DNA of 32,399 bases. Source: Humimonas sp964465015 (GTDB taxonomy: Bacteria; Gemmatimonadota; Gemmatimonadetes; Palauibacterales; Palauibacteraceae). The position numbers and the translations under genes were made by a program. Under the pieces are notes generated by a model that was given only the letters and a program-made list of their open reading frames with translations, was not told the DNA's origin and did no database searches. Position 1 is the first letter of the stretch; every line of letters begins with the position of its first letter. Where the stretch lies: contig CAYXHP010000137.1 in the NCBI GenBank assembly GCA_964465015.1, positions 1 to 32,399 of the forward strand, written 5' to 3'. Positions 15,814 through 23,807 of the stretch are shown here, one piece after another.

Positions 15814-17073
15814 ATGCGAAGCGGACGCATGGCGAGCGAGGGCGAGCGGACGAGCGGCATCGGCATCGCGAGCGAGATCGGACGATTGCGCCGGGTCATC
15901 TGCCACGGGCCCGGACCCGAGCTCACGGTGATCACGCCCGACAACCGCTCCGACTATCTGTTCGACGACATCCTCGACCTCGAGAGGGCGCGGCGCGAGC
16001 ACGGCCGCTTCGTCACCCTCCTCGAGCGCTTCGCCGACGTGTACGAGGTGTTCGACCTCCTGGTCGAGGTGCTGGAGGAGCCCGCCGCCCGTGAGATGCT
16101 CCTCCAGGGCTCGGACGACGCCTTCCGGGAGCGCGCCCGGGAGGCACGCCCCGAGGAGCTGGCCCGGCTGTTCATCGAGGGCGAGGAGAGTCATGGCGGG
16201 GCGCTGGCCGAGCTGGTGAACGAGGCCGGCTACAGCCTGCCGCCGCTCCCCAACCTGTTCTTCACCCGGGACTCGGCGGTGGTGATCGGAGACCAGGTCG
16301 CGATCTCGGCCATGCGCCACGAGGTGCGCTGGACCGAGGAGATCATCATGCGGACCCTGTTCGCGCACCATCCCGTGCTCTCGGGTCGGGGTCTCCTGTA
16401 CGATGGGACCCGTGAACGGCGCATGAACACCAGCATCGAGGGCGGCGACGTCCACGTGCTGCGGGAGGACCTGGTGCTGATCGGCCTCTCGGAGCGGACC
16501 AGCGCCGCCGGGATCGACGCGCTGGCCGAGCGCCTGCTGGCCACCACCGACGTGAACGACCTCCTCGTGGTCATTCTCCCACCGCACCGCACCTCGATCC
16601 ACCTGGACATGATCTTCACCATGGTGGACAGGGACCTGTGCTGCGTCTTTCCGCCCTACTTCCTGGGCCCGACCCGTCTGCCGGTGCTCCACATCGGCGC
16701 CACGAGCCGGGAGACCCGCGAGCGCGAGGACCTGTTCGAGGCGCTCCGCGATGTGGGGCTCCCGCTCACGCCGATCCCGTGCGGCGGGGATCGCCGCACG
16801 ATGCAGGAGCGCGAGCAGTGGGGAAGCGGATGCAACCTGTTCGCGGTCGGCCCGGGCCAGCTCCTGGCCTACGACCGCAACGAGCACACGCTGGAGGCGC
16901 TGGAGCGCGAGGGCGGGTTCCGGCTCATCCGAAGCGTCGACTTCCTCACCGGCGACCAGTGGGTCGAGGAGGATGAACGATTCGTGATCGCCTTCGAGGG
17001 CACGGAGCTGGTTCGCGGGGGCGGCGGCCCCCGTTGCATGACCATGCCGGTGCTACGGGACCCCGTGGCATGA
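15814..17073 (+). CDS. arcA: Arginine deiminase
   Basis: Arginine deiminase hydrolyses L-arginine to citrulline and ammonia, the first step of the ADI pathway, in the cytoplasm. The 419-residue protein carries the full set of catalytic positions: FFTRD with Asp153, EGGDVH with Glu209 and Asp212, HLDMIF with His263 and Asp265, and the nucleophile Cys408 in PRCMTMPVLRDP. The N-terminal strand SEIGRLRRVICHGPG is also typical. ATG at 15814 has GGGAG eight bases upstream; a second in-frame ATG at 15829 is possible. No ornithine carbamoyltransferase, carbamate kinase or arginine/ornithine antiporter gene is nearby. The gene lies 35 bases after rex and overlaps the next gene by four bases (ATGA), which suggests redox-linked expression. 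Confidence 0.93.
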   Translation: MRSGRMASEGERTSGIGIASEIGRLRRVICHGPGPELTVITPDNRSDYLFDDILDLERARREHGRFVTLLERFADVYEVFDLLVEVLEEPAAREMLLQGSDDAFRERAREARPEELARLFIEGEESHGGALAELVNEAGYSLPPLPNLFFTRDSAVVIGDQVAISAMRHEVRWTEEIIMRTLFAHHPVLSGRGLLYDGTRERRMNTSIEGGDVHVLREDLVLIGLSERTSAAGIDALAERLLATTDVNDLLVVILPPHRTSIHLDMIFTMVDRDLCCVFPPYFLGPTRLPVLHIGATSRETREREDLFEALRDVGLPLTPIPCGGDRRTMQEREQWGSGCNLFAVGPGQLLAYDRNEHTLEALEREGGFRLIRSVDFLTGDQWVEEDERFVIAFEGTELVRGGGGPRCMTMPVLRDPVA

Positions 17074-17876
17074 GTCCGGGTCTGCGCTTCTCCGCTTCAT
17101 CGACGCTGCTGGCCCGGGCCCTCGAGGAGCTCGAGCGCGGCCCACGCACGACCGCCGACCTCTCCCGTGCCGTGCTGGGCCTGAAGGCCGGGCCGGGCGA
17201 GGTCACGGAGCGCATCGTGCGGGAGCTCCTCTCGGGCGAGAGGCGAGTGGAGCGAGCCGGGAGCGGCCGCTGGCGTCTGGCCCGGGAAGCCGGGCTCTCC
17301 GGTCCCCTGGCCGGGCTCCACTACGTGGTCGTGGACGTGGAGACGACGGGCGCCTCGCCCGGGCGCGGCGACCGGATCACCGAGTTCGCGGCGGTGGAGG
17401 TGCGGGATGGTGAGATCACGGACGAGTTCTCCTCGCTGGTGAACCCCGGTATCCCGATCCCGTCCTGGATCTCGCGGCTCACGGGGATCACCGACGCGAT
17501 GGTGGCCGATGCGCCGCGCTTCGACGAGATCGCCGGCATGGTGCGGGAGAGGCTGGAGGGGCGAGTGTTCGTGGCTCACAACGCCCCGTTCGACTGGCGC
17601 TTCGTGTGCGAGGAGATGCAGCTGGCCGCCTCGGTGCTCCCCAGCGGTCCCAGGCTGTGCACGCTGAGGCTCGCTCGCCGGGCGCTCCCCGGGCTGGCCC
17701 GCAAGGGTCTGGACTCGGTGACGGCCTACTACGGTATCGAGATCGAGGGACGCCACCGGGCCGGCGGCGACGCGGTGGCGACGGCCGGCGTGCTCCTGCG
17801 CCTCCTGGAGGAGGTGGAGCGCCAGGGCCTCACGGAGTGGATGGAGCTGCAGAGCTGGCTCTCGGGCGGGAGATGA
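17070..17876 (+). CDS. DEDDh 3'-5' exonuclease (DnaQ-like) with N-terminal winged-helix-like domain
   Basis: This 268-residue protein has a DnaQ-type DEDDh exonuclease domain from about residue 83: VVDVETTG supplies Asp89 and Glu91, HNAPFDWRF supplies Asp175, and HRAGGDAVATA supplies His229 and Asp234. Such domains remove nucleotides from 3' ends of DNA or RNA. The first 80 residues form a separate helical domain, with a helix-turn-helix-like stretch and a terminal GSGRWRLA wing, resembling HARE-HTH or related winged helices; that assignment is inference. ATG at 17070 overlaps the arcA stop (ATGA). It could be a proofreading subunit of DNA polymerase III or an independent repair exonuclease; the extra N-terminal domain argues against a plain epsilon subunit. 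Confidence 0.88.
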   Translation: MSPGLRFSASSTLLARALEELERGPRTTADLSRAVLGLKAGPGEVTERIVRELLSGERRVERAGSGRWRLAREAGLSGPLAGLHYVVVDVETTGASPGRGDRITEFAAVEVRDGEITDEFSSLVNPGIPIPSWISRLTGITDAMVADAPRFDEIAGMVRERLEGRVFVAHNAPFDWRFVCEEMQLAASVLPSGPRLCTLRLARRALPGLARKGLDSVTAYYGIEIEGRHRAGGDAVATAGVLLRLLEEVERQGLTEWMELQSWLSGGR

Positions 17877-17904
17877 TCGACCGGAGCGAGATGGAGGGTG
17901 CGGG

Positions 17905-18813
17905 ATGAGGATCTTCGAGCGCGACGGGTTCACGGTGGACACCGTGATAGCCGGGGGACTTCGGCTGGATGGCGGCGCCATGTTCGGCGTGGTACCCAAG
18001 CCGCTGTGGCAGAAGCGCATCCCGTCGGACGATCGCAACCGGATTCAGCTCGCCATGCGCTGCCTGCTCATCCGCGCCGGCGGGCACGTCCTTCTCGTGG
18101 ACACGGGGCTCGGCAACAAGGAGGGCGACAAGTTCCGCGGCATCTACGGCGTCGAGAACGAGGGCTCTCCCACTCGGCTGGAGGACGAGCTCGGCGCGCT
18201 CGGAGTGGGACCCGACGAGATCGACATGGTCCTGTGCACGCACCTGCACTTCGATCACGCCGGCGGTGCCACGGTACGCGAGGCCGATGAGACCATCCGG
18301 CCATCCTTCCCGAACGCCACCTACCTGGTGCGACGCGGGGAGTGGGAGTTCGCCCACCGTGACAACGAGCGCATCCAGGCCAGCTACCTGGGCCACAACA
18401 TGGACCCGCTCGCGGAAGCGGGAGTGGTGGAATTCCTCGACGAGGACACCGAGGTGATCCCGGGGGTGAGCATGGTCCGCACGCCCGGCCATACGCCACA
18501 CCACCAATCGGTCCTCATCGAGCAAGGGGGCGAGTCGCTCCTGTACCTGGCTGACCTAGTCCCCACGAGCGCGCACGTGCCACTGCCGTGGATCATGGGA
18601 TATGACGTGGAGCCGCTGGTCACCCTCGAAGCCAAGCGCGAGTGGCTCACGCGGGCGGGGCGGGAAGGATGGACCCTCGTATTCGAGCACGATCCGGAGA
18701 TCGCCTGCGCGCGGGCGGTCCCGGCCGGCCGGCGGGGTGGCTGCGCGCTCGAGGACGCGGTGGCCGACCCGGTGCACGGAGCCGGGAAAGGGCGCGTCGC
18801 CACGAAAGGTTGA
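17905..18813 (+). CDS. Metallo-beta-lactamase-fold hydrolase
   Basis: This 302-residue cytoplasmic protein has the MBL fold: LLVDTGLGN at the first strands, the metal motif HLHFDH at 113-118, PGHTPHHQSVL around residues 195-205, the bridging Asp in YLADLVPTSAHV, and a late His in VFEHDPEI. The pattern resembles the lactonase-like branch of the superfamily, but substrate cannot be assigned. The last 40 residues (from about AVPAGRRGG) are low-complexity and probably not part of the fold. ATG at 17905 has a GGAGGG site upstream and lies 28 bases after the exonuclease stop, so it is probably the last gene of the rex transcript. A small gene-free region with an AT-rich segment follows. Confidence 0.88.
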   Translation: MRIFERDGFTVDTVIAGGLRLDGGAMFGVVPKPLWQKRIPSDDRNRIQLAMRCLLIRAGGHVLLVDTGLGNKEGDKFRGIYGVENEGSPTRLEDELGALGVGPDEIDMVLCTHLHFDHAGGATVREADETIRPSFPNATYLVRRGEWEFAHRDNERIQASYLGHNMDPLAEAGVVEFLDEDTEVIPGVSMVRTPGHTPHHQSVLIEQGGESLLYLADLVPTSAHVPLPWIMGYDVEPLVTLEAKREWLTRAGREGWTLVFEHDPEIACARAVPAGRRGGCALEDAVADPVHGAGKGRVATKG

Positions 18814-18867
18814 GGCGCACCGCGAAGGACCCGTTGGGAGGCGGCGCCGGTCCGGTGAAGAGACACT

Positions 18868-18903
18868 CAATGCACTTCATGTATTGTATTGGATCATAGG
18901 AGA
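18868..18903 (+). promoter_or_regulatory. AT-rich leader with imperfect dyad and strong RBS before thiolase
   Basis: The 97-base gap 18814-18910 turns strikingly AT-rich near its end. It contains an imperfect inverted repeat CAATGCA-CTTCA-TGTATTG (18868-18886, one mismatch per arm pair), which could be an operator for a transcription factor. AGGAGA at 18898-18903 is a strong ribosome-binding site seven bases before the ATG. I could not find a convincing -35/-10 pair; TATTGT at 18882-18887 is a possible -10 lacking a -35. Confidence 0.4.
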
Positions 18904-18910
18904 CAACACC

Positions 18911-20122
18911 ATGAATGACAAAGAGTTGACAGCTGTCATCGTGGCGGCGGCGCGGCTGCCGACGGGACGCTTTCTCGGGACCCTCTCGCCCCTGGCCGCT
19001 CCCGAGCTCGGGGCCCGGGCCATCCGGGCGGCGGTGGACCGCTCGGGTGTCGATCCGGACGACTTCGACGAGGTGATCATGGGGAACGTGGTCCAGGCGG
19101 GAGTGGGCCAGGCCCCGGCCCGGCAGGCCGCCATCCACGGGGGCGTCCCGCCCACCGTGCCGGCCGTCACGATCAACAAGGTGTGCGGCTCGGGGCTCAA
19201 GTCGGTGATGCTCGCCGCGCAGGGCATTCGGGCCGGCGACGGCCGGGCCTACGTGGCCGGTGGCATGGAGTCGATGTCCAACGCCCCATACCTCGTGCGG
19301 GGGTACCGGGAGGGGGTCAAGTTCGGCGACCGCAAGCTGGTGGACGGCCTCATCCACGACGGCCTGTGGTGCTCCTTCGGCGCCTGCCACATGGGAGGGC
19401 ACGCCGAATATACCGCCTCGAAGGCCGGGATCTCCCGCGAAGACCAGGACCGGTTCGCCCTGGCCAGCCACCGGAAGGCGATCCGCGCCATCGACGCCGG
19501 CGAGTTCGCGGCCGAGCTCGTCCCGGTGGAGGTTCCGGGCCGCAAGGGCTCGACGACCCTGGAGGTGGACGAGACTCCCCGGCGGGACACGACCTACGAG
19601 AAGCTCGCCGCGCTCCGGCCCGCGTTCCCGAGCGACGCTCCGGAGGGTATCGAGGAGCTCAGCGTGACCGCCGGAAACGCCCCCGGCCTCAACGACGGCG
19701 CCGCCGCCACCGTCGTGACGTCGCTGGCCTACGCGGAGGCGAACGGACTGGACACGCTCGCGAAGATCTCGGCATATTCGGTCGGCGCGACCGAGCCGCG
19801 GGACCTGTTCTTCGCGCCCGTGGACGCCGTGCGGCGCCTGATGGAGAAGGAAGGCACGTCGATCGACGACTACGGCCTCGTCGAGATGAACGAGGCATTC
19901 GCCGTGCAGGCGCTCGCCGACGCGCGCGAGCTCGGCATCGACATGGACCGACTCAACGTGCGGGGCGGGGCGGTGGCCCTCGGGCATCCGATTGGAGCGT
20001 CCGGGGCTCGAATCCTCACGACCCTCCTGTACGCGATGCGCGACCTGGACGTGGACAAGGGGATGGCCACCCTGTGCCTGGGTGGCGGGAACGCCGTCGC
20101 CATGAGCGTGGAGAGGACATGA
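18911..20122 (+). CDS. Acetyl-CoA C-acyltransferase (thiolase)
   Basis: This 403-residue thiolase catalyses reversible acyl-CoA plus acetyl-CoA condensation or thiolysis. The catalytic residues are visible: nucleophile Cys92 in NKVCGSGLKSV, His359 in GHPIGASGARI, and Cys389 in CLGGGNAVA. GGMESMSNAPYL and EMNEAFAVQAL are further family segments. Length is close to the usual 390-400. In biosynthetic direction it makes acetoacetyl-CoA; in degradation it cleaves 3-ketoacyl-CoA; sequence alone does not choose. ATG 18911 has an AGGAGA site at good spacing, and MNDKELTAVIVAAARLP is a normal N-terminus. Its stop overlaps bioY by four bases (ATGA). With the 3-hydroxyacyl-CoA and acyl-CoA dehydrogenase genes downstream, it completes most of a short-chain beta-oxidation or reverse set. 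Confidence 0.93.
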   Translation: MNDKELTAVIVAAARLPTGRFLGTLSPLAAPELGARAIRAAVDRSGVDPDDFDEVIMGNVVQAGVGQAPARQAAIHGGVPPTVPAVTINKVCGSGLKSVMLAAQGIRAGDGRAYVAGGMESMSNAPYLVRGYREGVKFGDRKLVDGLIHDGLWCSFGACHMGGHAEYTASKAGISREDQDRFALASHRKAIRAIDAGEFAAELVPVEVPGRKGSTTLEVDETPRRDTTYEKLAALRPAFPSDAPEGIEELSVTAGNAPGLNDGAAATVVTSLAYAEANGLDTLAKISAYSVGATEPRDLFFAPVDAVRRLMEKEGTSIDDYGLVEMNEAFAVQALADARELGIDMDRLNVRGGAVALGHPIGASGARILTTLLYAMRDLDVDKGMATLCLGGGNAVAMSVERT

Positions 20123-20685
20123 GCCGAGAGATGACTGCCCGGACAGTCGCCGCGATGCCCGGAGCTCGTTCGAGGACGACCCGCCGGGCGCTGGCCGTGG
20201 CGGGATTCGCCGTCCTCACGGCCGTCGGGGCCCGGCTGTCGGTGCCGCTCGCCCCCGTGCCGTTCACCTTCCAGGTGGTGGCCGTCCTGGCCGCGGGCCT
20301 GCTACTGGGCCCGAAGCTGGGCGCAGCGAGCCAGTTGACCTACCTGGCCGCCGGCGCCGCGGGGCTGCCCGTGTTCGCGGCCGGCGGGGGACTGACGTAT
20401 CTGCTGGGACCCACCGGTGGCTACCTGCTCGCGTATCCCGTGGCCGCCCTGGTCGTGGGGCTGCTGGCGCACCGTCGCGGCTTCCTGCGGCAGGGCGTCG
20501 GGCTCCTGGCCGGCCAGGCGGTGATCTACGCCGGCGGCGTGGCGTGGATGACGCCGGCCCTGGGTCCCGGACGGGCCATGGCCGTGGGGCTCGCTCCGTT
20601 CCTCGTGGTGGACCTCCTCAAGGTCGTGCTCGTGTGGCTCGCGGGCCGGCGGCTGGAGGGGCCGTTGAGCCACTTCCTGGCTTAG
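20119..20685 (+). CDS. bioY: Biotin transporter S component BioY
   Basis: BioY is the membrane substrate-binding subunit of the energy-coupling-factor biotin transporter. The 188-residue protein has a basic, non-membrane N-terminus of about 30 residues, then about six hydrophobic segments, and the family signatures VPLAPVPFTFQVVAVLAAGLL and GPTGGYLLAYPVAAL. ATG 20119 overlaps the thiolase stop (ATGA), with GGAGAGG upstream inside the thiolase gene. No EcfA ATPase or EcfT gene occurs in the window, so it either uses a shared ECF module encoded elsewhere or works alone, as described for some BioY proteins. Its coupling to a thiolase gene is unusual and may reflect biotin-dependent acyl-CoA carboxylases in the same pathway. 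Confidence 0.92.
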   Translation: MSREMTARTVAAMPGARSRTTRRALAVAGFAVLTAVGARLSVPLAPVPFTFQVVAVLAAGLLLGPKLGAASQLTYLAAGAAGLPVFAAGGGLTYLLGPTGGYLLAYPVAALVVGLLAHRRGFLRQGVGLLAGQAVIYAGGVAWMTPALGPGRAMAVGLAPFLVVDLLKVVLVWLAGRRLEGPLSHFLA

Positions 20686-20762
20686 CGCGCCCGTCGGGCC
20701 GGCTTGGGATCGCGTGAGGGCGCTGCGGACGCCGTGACGCGGTCCCCCCGGGGCCGCGGCCG

Positions 20763-21725
20763 GTGAGCTGGCTGCTCGGCGCGGGCGGCCGGCTCCGGGC
20801 CGGCTGGCGGCTCCTCCTCTTCGCGCTCCTGGTCGTCGGCGGCGATCTTCTCTTCGGAGAGGTGGTGGCCGAGATCGTGCCGGGTGCGCGCAGCGGGCGG
20901 GGGCTGGTGCCGTGGGTCGGGGTGTCGGTCTCCCTCGTGGTCGTCCTCGGGGCCACCTTCCTGGTCGCGCGGCGCGTGGAGGGCGTTCCCCTCGCGGCGC
21001 TGGGTCTTCCGGCCGGAAGTGGGGCCCTGCGTGAGGCGGCGGGCGGCGTCCTGGTCGGCGCCGCGCTCATGGGGGGCGTGGTGGGCCTCCTGGCGCTCAC
21101 GGGCGCCGTGACGTGGCGGCCGCAGGTCGGCGGACCCGGGGCCGGAGCCGTGGCGGGTGCCACCCTCTTCCTGGCCGTGGGCGCGCTCGAGGAGGAGCTG
21201 CTCTTCCGCGGCTATCCGTTACAGGTGCTCGCCGAGTCGGTGGGCGGCCGCGCGGCGGTGGTGATCACGGCGGTGGGCTTCGCCTGTCTACACCTGTTCA
21301 ACCCCGGCCTCGGGCGGCTGGCTCTCCTCAACATCGTCCTGGCCGGCATCCTGCTCGGGACTGCCTACTGGCGCACCTACAGCCTGTGGTTCGTATCGGG
21401 GCTACACCTGGCCTGGAACTGGTGCATGGGGGTCGGGGCGGACCTCCCGGTGAGCGGGATCACGGCGCGCGTACCCGGGTTCCGATTCCTGGACACCCCG
21501 GGCTACGATGCGGCCACGCACGGTGCGACGTGGTGGTCGGGCGGCGCTTTCGGGCCCGAGGCCGGGCTCGCGGTGACGCTGGTGGCGGTGGCCGGAACCT
21601 GGTGGCTGGCCCGCACCGGCCGCCTGTGCCGGTCGGAGCGGGTGCGGCGGGCGGGCCCGCTGCCCTCCCGCCGGAGCCAGGCACGGGCCGGCGGCTCGCC
21701 GCGTACGTCCCGGATCGAGCCGTAA
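20763..21725 (+). CDS. CPBP-family intramembrane metalloprotease (CAAX-like)
   Basis: This 320-residue integral membrane protein has the CPBP/Abi signature: EEELLFRGYPLQVL with Glu143-145 and the conserved Arg, a second motif with His in CLHLFNPG, and a third motif in SGLHLAWNW. About eight hydrophobic segments are visible from residue 13 to about 285, followed by an Arg-rich cytoplasmic tail. Related proteins are intramembrane peptidases, but the target is unknown. GTG 20763 is the chosen start (SWLLGAGGRLRAGWRLLLFALL); no strong ribosome-binding site precedes it, so the start is uncertain. It sits between bioY (77-base gap) and the hydroxyacyl-CoA dehydrogenase gene without an obvious functional link. 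Confidence 0.85.
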   Translation: MSWLLGAGGRLRAGWRLLLFALLVVGGDLLFGEVVAEIVPGARSGRGLVPWVGVSVSLVVVLGATFLVARRVEGVPLAALGLPAGSGALREAAGGVLVGAALMGGVVGLLALTGAVTWRPQVGGPGAGAVAGATLFLAVGALEEELLFRGYPLQVLAESVGGRAAVVITAVGFACLHLFNPGLGRLALLNIVLAGILLGTAYWRTYSLWFVSGLHLAWNWCMGVGADLPVSGITARVPGFRFLDTPGYDAATHGATWWSGGAFGPEAGLAVTLVAVAGTWWLARTGRLCRSERVRRAGPLPSRRSQARAGGSPRTSRIEP

Positions 21726-21742
21726 CAGGCTGGACTCGTAAC

Positions 21743-21750
21743 GGGGGGGG
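21743..21750 (+). repeat. Homopolymeric G8 tract in the leader of the 3-hydroxyacyl-CoA dehydrogenase gene
   Basis: Eight consecutive G lie 10 bases before the ATG at 21761, next to the AAGGGGAAG ribosome-binding region. It is the longest homopolymer I noticed in the window. Slippage here would alter leader spacing without shifting a coding frame. Confidence 0.6.
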
Positions 21751-21760
21751 AAGGGGAAGC

Positions 21761-22627
21761 ATGAGAGCGGAAGAGGTGTGTTCGGCGGGTGTGGTCGGCG
21801 CCGGGACGATGGGGAACGGGATCGCCCACGTGCTCGCGCTGGCCGGCATCGACACGAAGCTGGTGGACGTCGATCCGGCCGCCCTCGAGCGGGGGCTGGC
21901 GACCATCCGGCGGAACCTGGAGCGACAGGTGTCGAAGGGGACGATCGCGGAACGGGAGGCCGAGGCCGCGCTCGGTCGCATCGTCCCGGCCGCCTCGCCT
22001 GCGGAGCTGGCGGATGCCCAGATGGTGGTCGAGGCGGCCCCGGAGAAGGCGGAGCTCAAGGGCCGTATCTTCGAGCAGCTCTCGGAGGTGGTCGGTCCGG
22101 AGGCCGTGCTGGCCTCCAACACGAGCTCCATCGCCATCACCGGCCTGGCGGCCCATGCCCGGCGGCCGGAGAGGGTGGTGGGGATGCACTTCATGAACCC
22201 CGTTCCGGTGATGCGGCTCGTCGAGGTGATCCGGGGCCTGGAGACGTCCGACGAGACCACCGAGCTGGTCATGGAGCTCGCGCGGCGACTCGGGAAGACC
22301 TCGGTCGAGGTGGCCGATTATCCCGGCTTCGTCTCCAACCGCGTCCTCATGCCGATGATCAACGAGGCGGTCTTCTGCCTCATGGAGGGGGTGGCCGATG
22401 CCGAGGCCGTGGACACGGTCATGAAGCTGGGCATGAACCACCCCATGGGTCCCCTGGCCCTGGCCGACCTCATCGGGCTCGACACCTGCCTCCACATCCT
22501 GGAGGTCTTGCACGGAGAGCTGGGGGACGACAAGTACAGGCCCTGCCCGCTCCTCCGGAAGTACGTGGCGGCGGGCAGGCTGGGGAGGAAGTCGGGACGT
22601 GGATTCCACGAGTACGCCGATGGCTGA
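21761..22627 (+). CDS. 3-hydroxyacyl-CoA (3-hydroxybutyryl-CoA) dehydrogenase
   Basis: This 288-residue enzyme oxidises or forms L-3-hydroxyacyl-CoA using NAD(P). The N-terminal Rossmann motif is GAGTMGNGIA (residues 13-22), with an acidic VDVDP strand end that suggests NAD preference. SNTSSIAIT and GMHFMNPVPVMRLVEVIRG hold the catalytic Ser and His143 with its Glu partner, and FVSNRVLMPMINEA holds the Asn. The C-terminal domain with HPMGPLALADLIGLD is complete. The length fits the stand-alone butyryl-type enzyme. ATG 21761 is preceded by an AAGGGGAAG site. The next gene starts inside its 3' end. Together with thiolase and acyl-CoA dehydrogenase it supports a C4/C5 acyl-CoA pathway; an enoyl-CoA hydratase is not present here. 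Confidence 0.94.
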   Translation: MRAEEVCSAGVVGAGTMGNGIAHVLALAGIDTKLVDVDPAALERGLATIRRNLERQVSKGTIAEREAEAALGRIVPAASPAELADAQMVVEAAPEKAELKGRIFEQLSEVVGPEAVLASNTSSIAITGLAAHARRPERVVGMHFMNPVPVMRLVEVIRGLETSDETTELVMELARRLGKTSVEVADYPGFVSNRVLMPMINEAVFCLMEGVADAEAVDTVMKLGMNHPMGPLALADLIGLDTCLHILEVLHGELGDDKYRPCPLLRKYVAAGRLGRKSGRGFHEYADG

Positions 22628-23807
22628 GCCCTTCGTAGGTATCGACCTGAGCGAGGAGCAGCGTCAGGTCCTGGAGCTGGCCCGCCGCTTCGCGGAGGAG
22701 GAGATCCGGCCGGGCGCCGAGCGCCGCGACCGGGAGGAGGACGTGTTCGACCGGGCCATCGTGGACCGGCTCGGGGAGCTCGGCTTCCTCGGCATGATGA
22801 TCCCCGAGGAGTGGGACGGCCTCGGGCTCGGCGTCGACACCTACCTGTTCGCGCTCGAGCAGATCTCCTGGGGGGATCCCTCGGTCGCCGTCTCGATGAG
22901 CGTCCACAACTCGCTACCCACCCAGCTGGTCCTGAAGCACGGGACGGACGAACAGAAGGAGCGCTGGCTCAAGCCGATGGCCAGGGGCGAGCTCCTCGGG
23001 GCGTTCTCTCTCTCGGAGGCGAGCTCGGGCAGTGATGCCGCCAGCCTCACGACCCAGGCACGTCGCGAGGACGCAGGTTGGGTCCTGTCGGGCGAGAAGA
23101 TGTGGGTCACCAACGGGGCGTCCGCCGACGTGGTGCTGCTCTTCGCCCGCACGGACACCGCCGGGGACCGCCGGGGGAGCCACGGCATCGGCGCCTTCAT
23201 CGTGCCGACGGACGTTCCGGGATATCGGCCCGGCAAGAAGGAGCGCAAGATGGGGCTTCGCGGCTCCGAAACGGTGGCCCTCCATCTCGAGGACGTGCGC
23301 CTGGGCCCCGAGCACCTCCTGGGGGAGCCGGGTGAGGGCTACCGCTACGCCCTGGCCGCGCTCGAAGGGGGACGCCTCGGAATCGCCGCTCAGGCCGTGG
23401 GGATCGCGAACGCTGCGCTGGATCACGCGCTGGACTACGCGGCCGAGCGCGAGCAGTTCGGAAAGCCCCTGCGCGACTTCCAGGGCATGCAGTTCAAGCT
23501 CGCCGAGATGGGGCGTCGCGTGGAGGTCGCGCGCGGCTTGCTCTACCGTGCCGCGAGGGTCTACATGAAGGGAGACTCGCGCCGGCGTATGCTCTCGAGC
23601 ATGGCCAAGCTGGAAGCGAGCGAGACGGCCATGGAGGTCACGACCCAGGCCGTGCAGGTGCTCGGGGGCTACGGGTACACGAGGGAGTACCCGGTGGAGA
23701 GGCTCTTCCGGGACGCCAAGGTCACCGAGATCTACGAGGGCACGAGCGAGGTGCATCGCATCGTCATCGCACGAGAACTCTACTCACAGCGAGGTACGGA
23801 CCAGTGA
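22620..23807 (+). CDS. Acyl-CoA dehydrogenase
   Basis: This 395-residue flavoprotein introduces a 2,3 double bond into acyl-CoA and passes electrons to an electron-transfer flavoprotein. The N-terminal helices begin LSEEQRQVLELARRFAEEEI; FSLSEASSGSD and KMWVTNGASADV are FAD-binding segments; the C-terminal domain has REQFGKPLRDFQ and the catalytic Glu373 in IYEGTSEVHRIVIAREL. The C-terminal glutamate position is that of short-chain or butyryl-type enzymes, and isobutyryl or methylbutyryl substrates remain possible; isovaleryl-type enzymes use another position. I chose ATG 22620, which overlaps the preceding stop by eight bases; GTG 22599 has a better upstream GGGGAGG and is an alternative that adds seven residues. 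Its stop overlaps the leucine dehydrogenase start. Confidence 0.93.
   Translation: MAEPFVGIDLSEEQRQVLELARRFAEEEIRPGAERRDREEDVFDRAIVDRLGELGFLGMMIPEEWDGLGLGVDTYLFALEQISWGDPSVAVSMSVHNSLPTQLVLKHGTDEQKERWLKPMARGELLGAFSLSEASSGSDAASLTTQARREDAGWVLSGEKMWVTNGASADVVLLFARTDTAGDRRGSHGIGAFIVPTDVPGYRPGKKERKMGLRGSETVALHLEDVRLGPEHLLGEPGEGYRYALAALEGGRLGIAAQAVGIANAALDHALDYAAEREQFGKPLRDFQGMQFKLAEMGRRVEVARGLLYRAARVYMKGDSRRRMLSSMAKLEASETAMEVTTQAVQVLGGYGYTREYPVERLFRDAKVTEIYEGTSEVHRIVIARELYSQRGTDQ

Noticed and set aside
18871..18899. Nine-codon mini-ORF (ATG CAC TTC ... TAG) ending in the thiolase ribosome-binding site
   Set aside because: It has no ribosome-binding site of its own and no run of regulatory codons, so a leader-peptide attenuator is not supported.
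18927..18938. Perfect 12-base palindrome TGACAGCTGTCA at codons 6-10 of the thiolase gene
   Set aside because: Several 12-base palindromes are expected by chance in 32 kb, and this one is inside coding sequence; kept only as a note.
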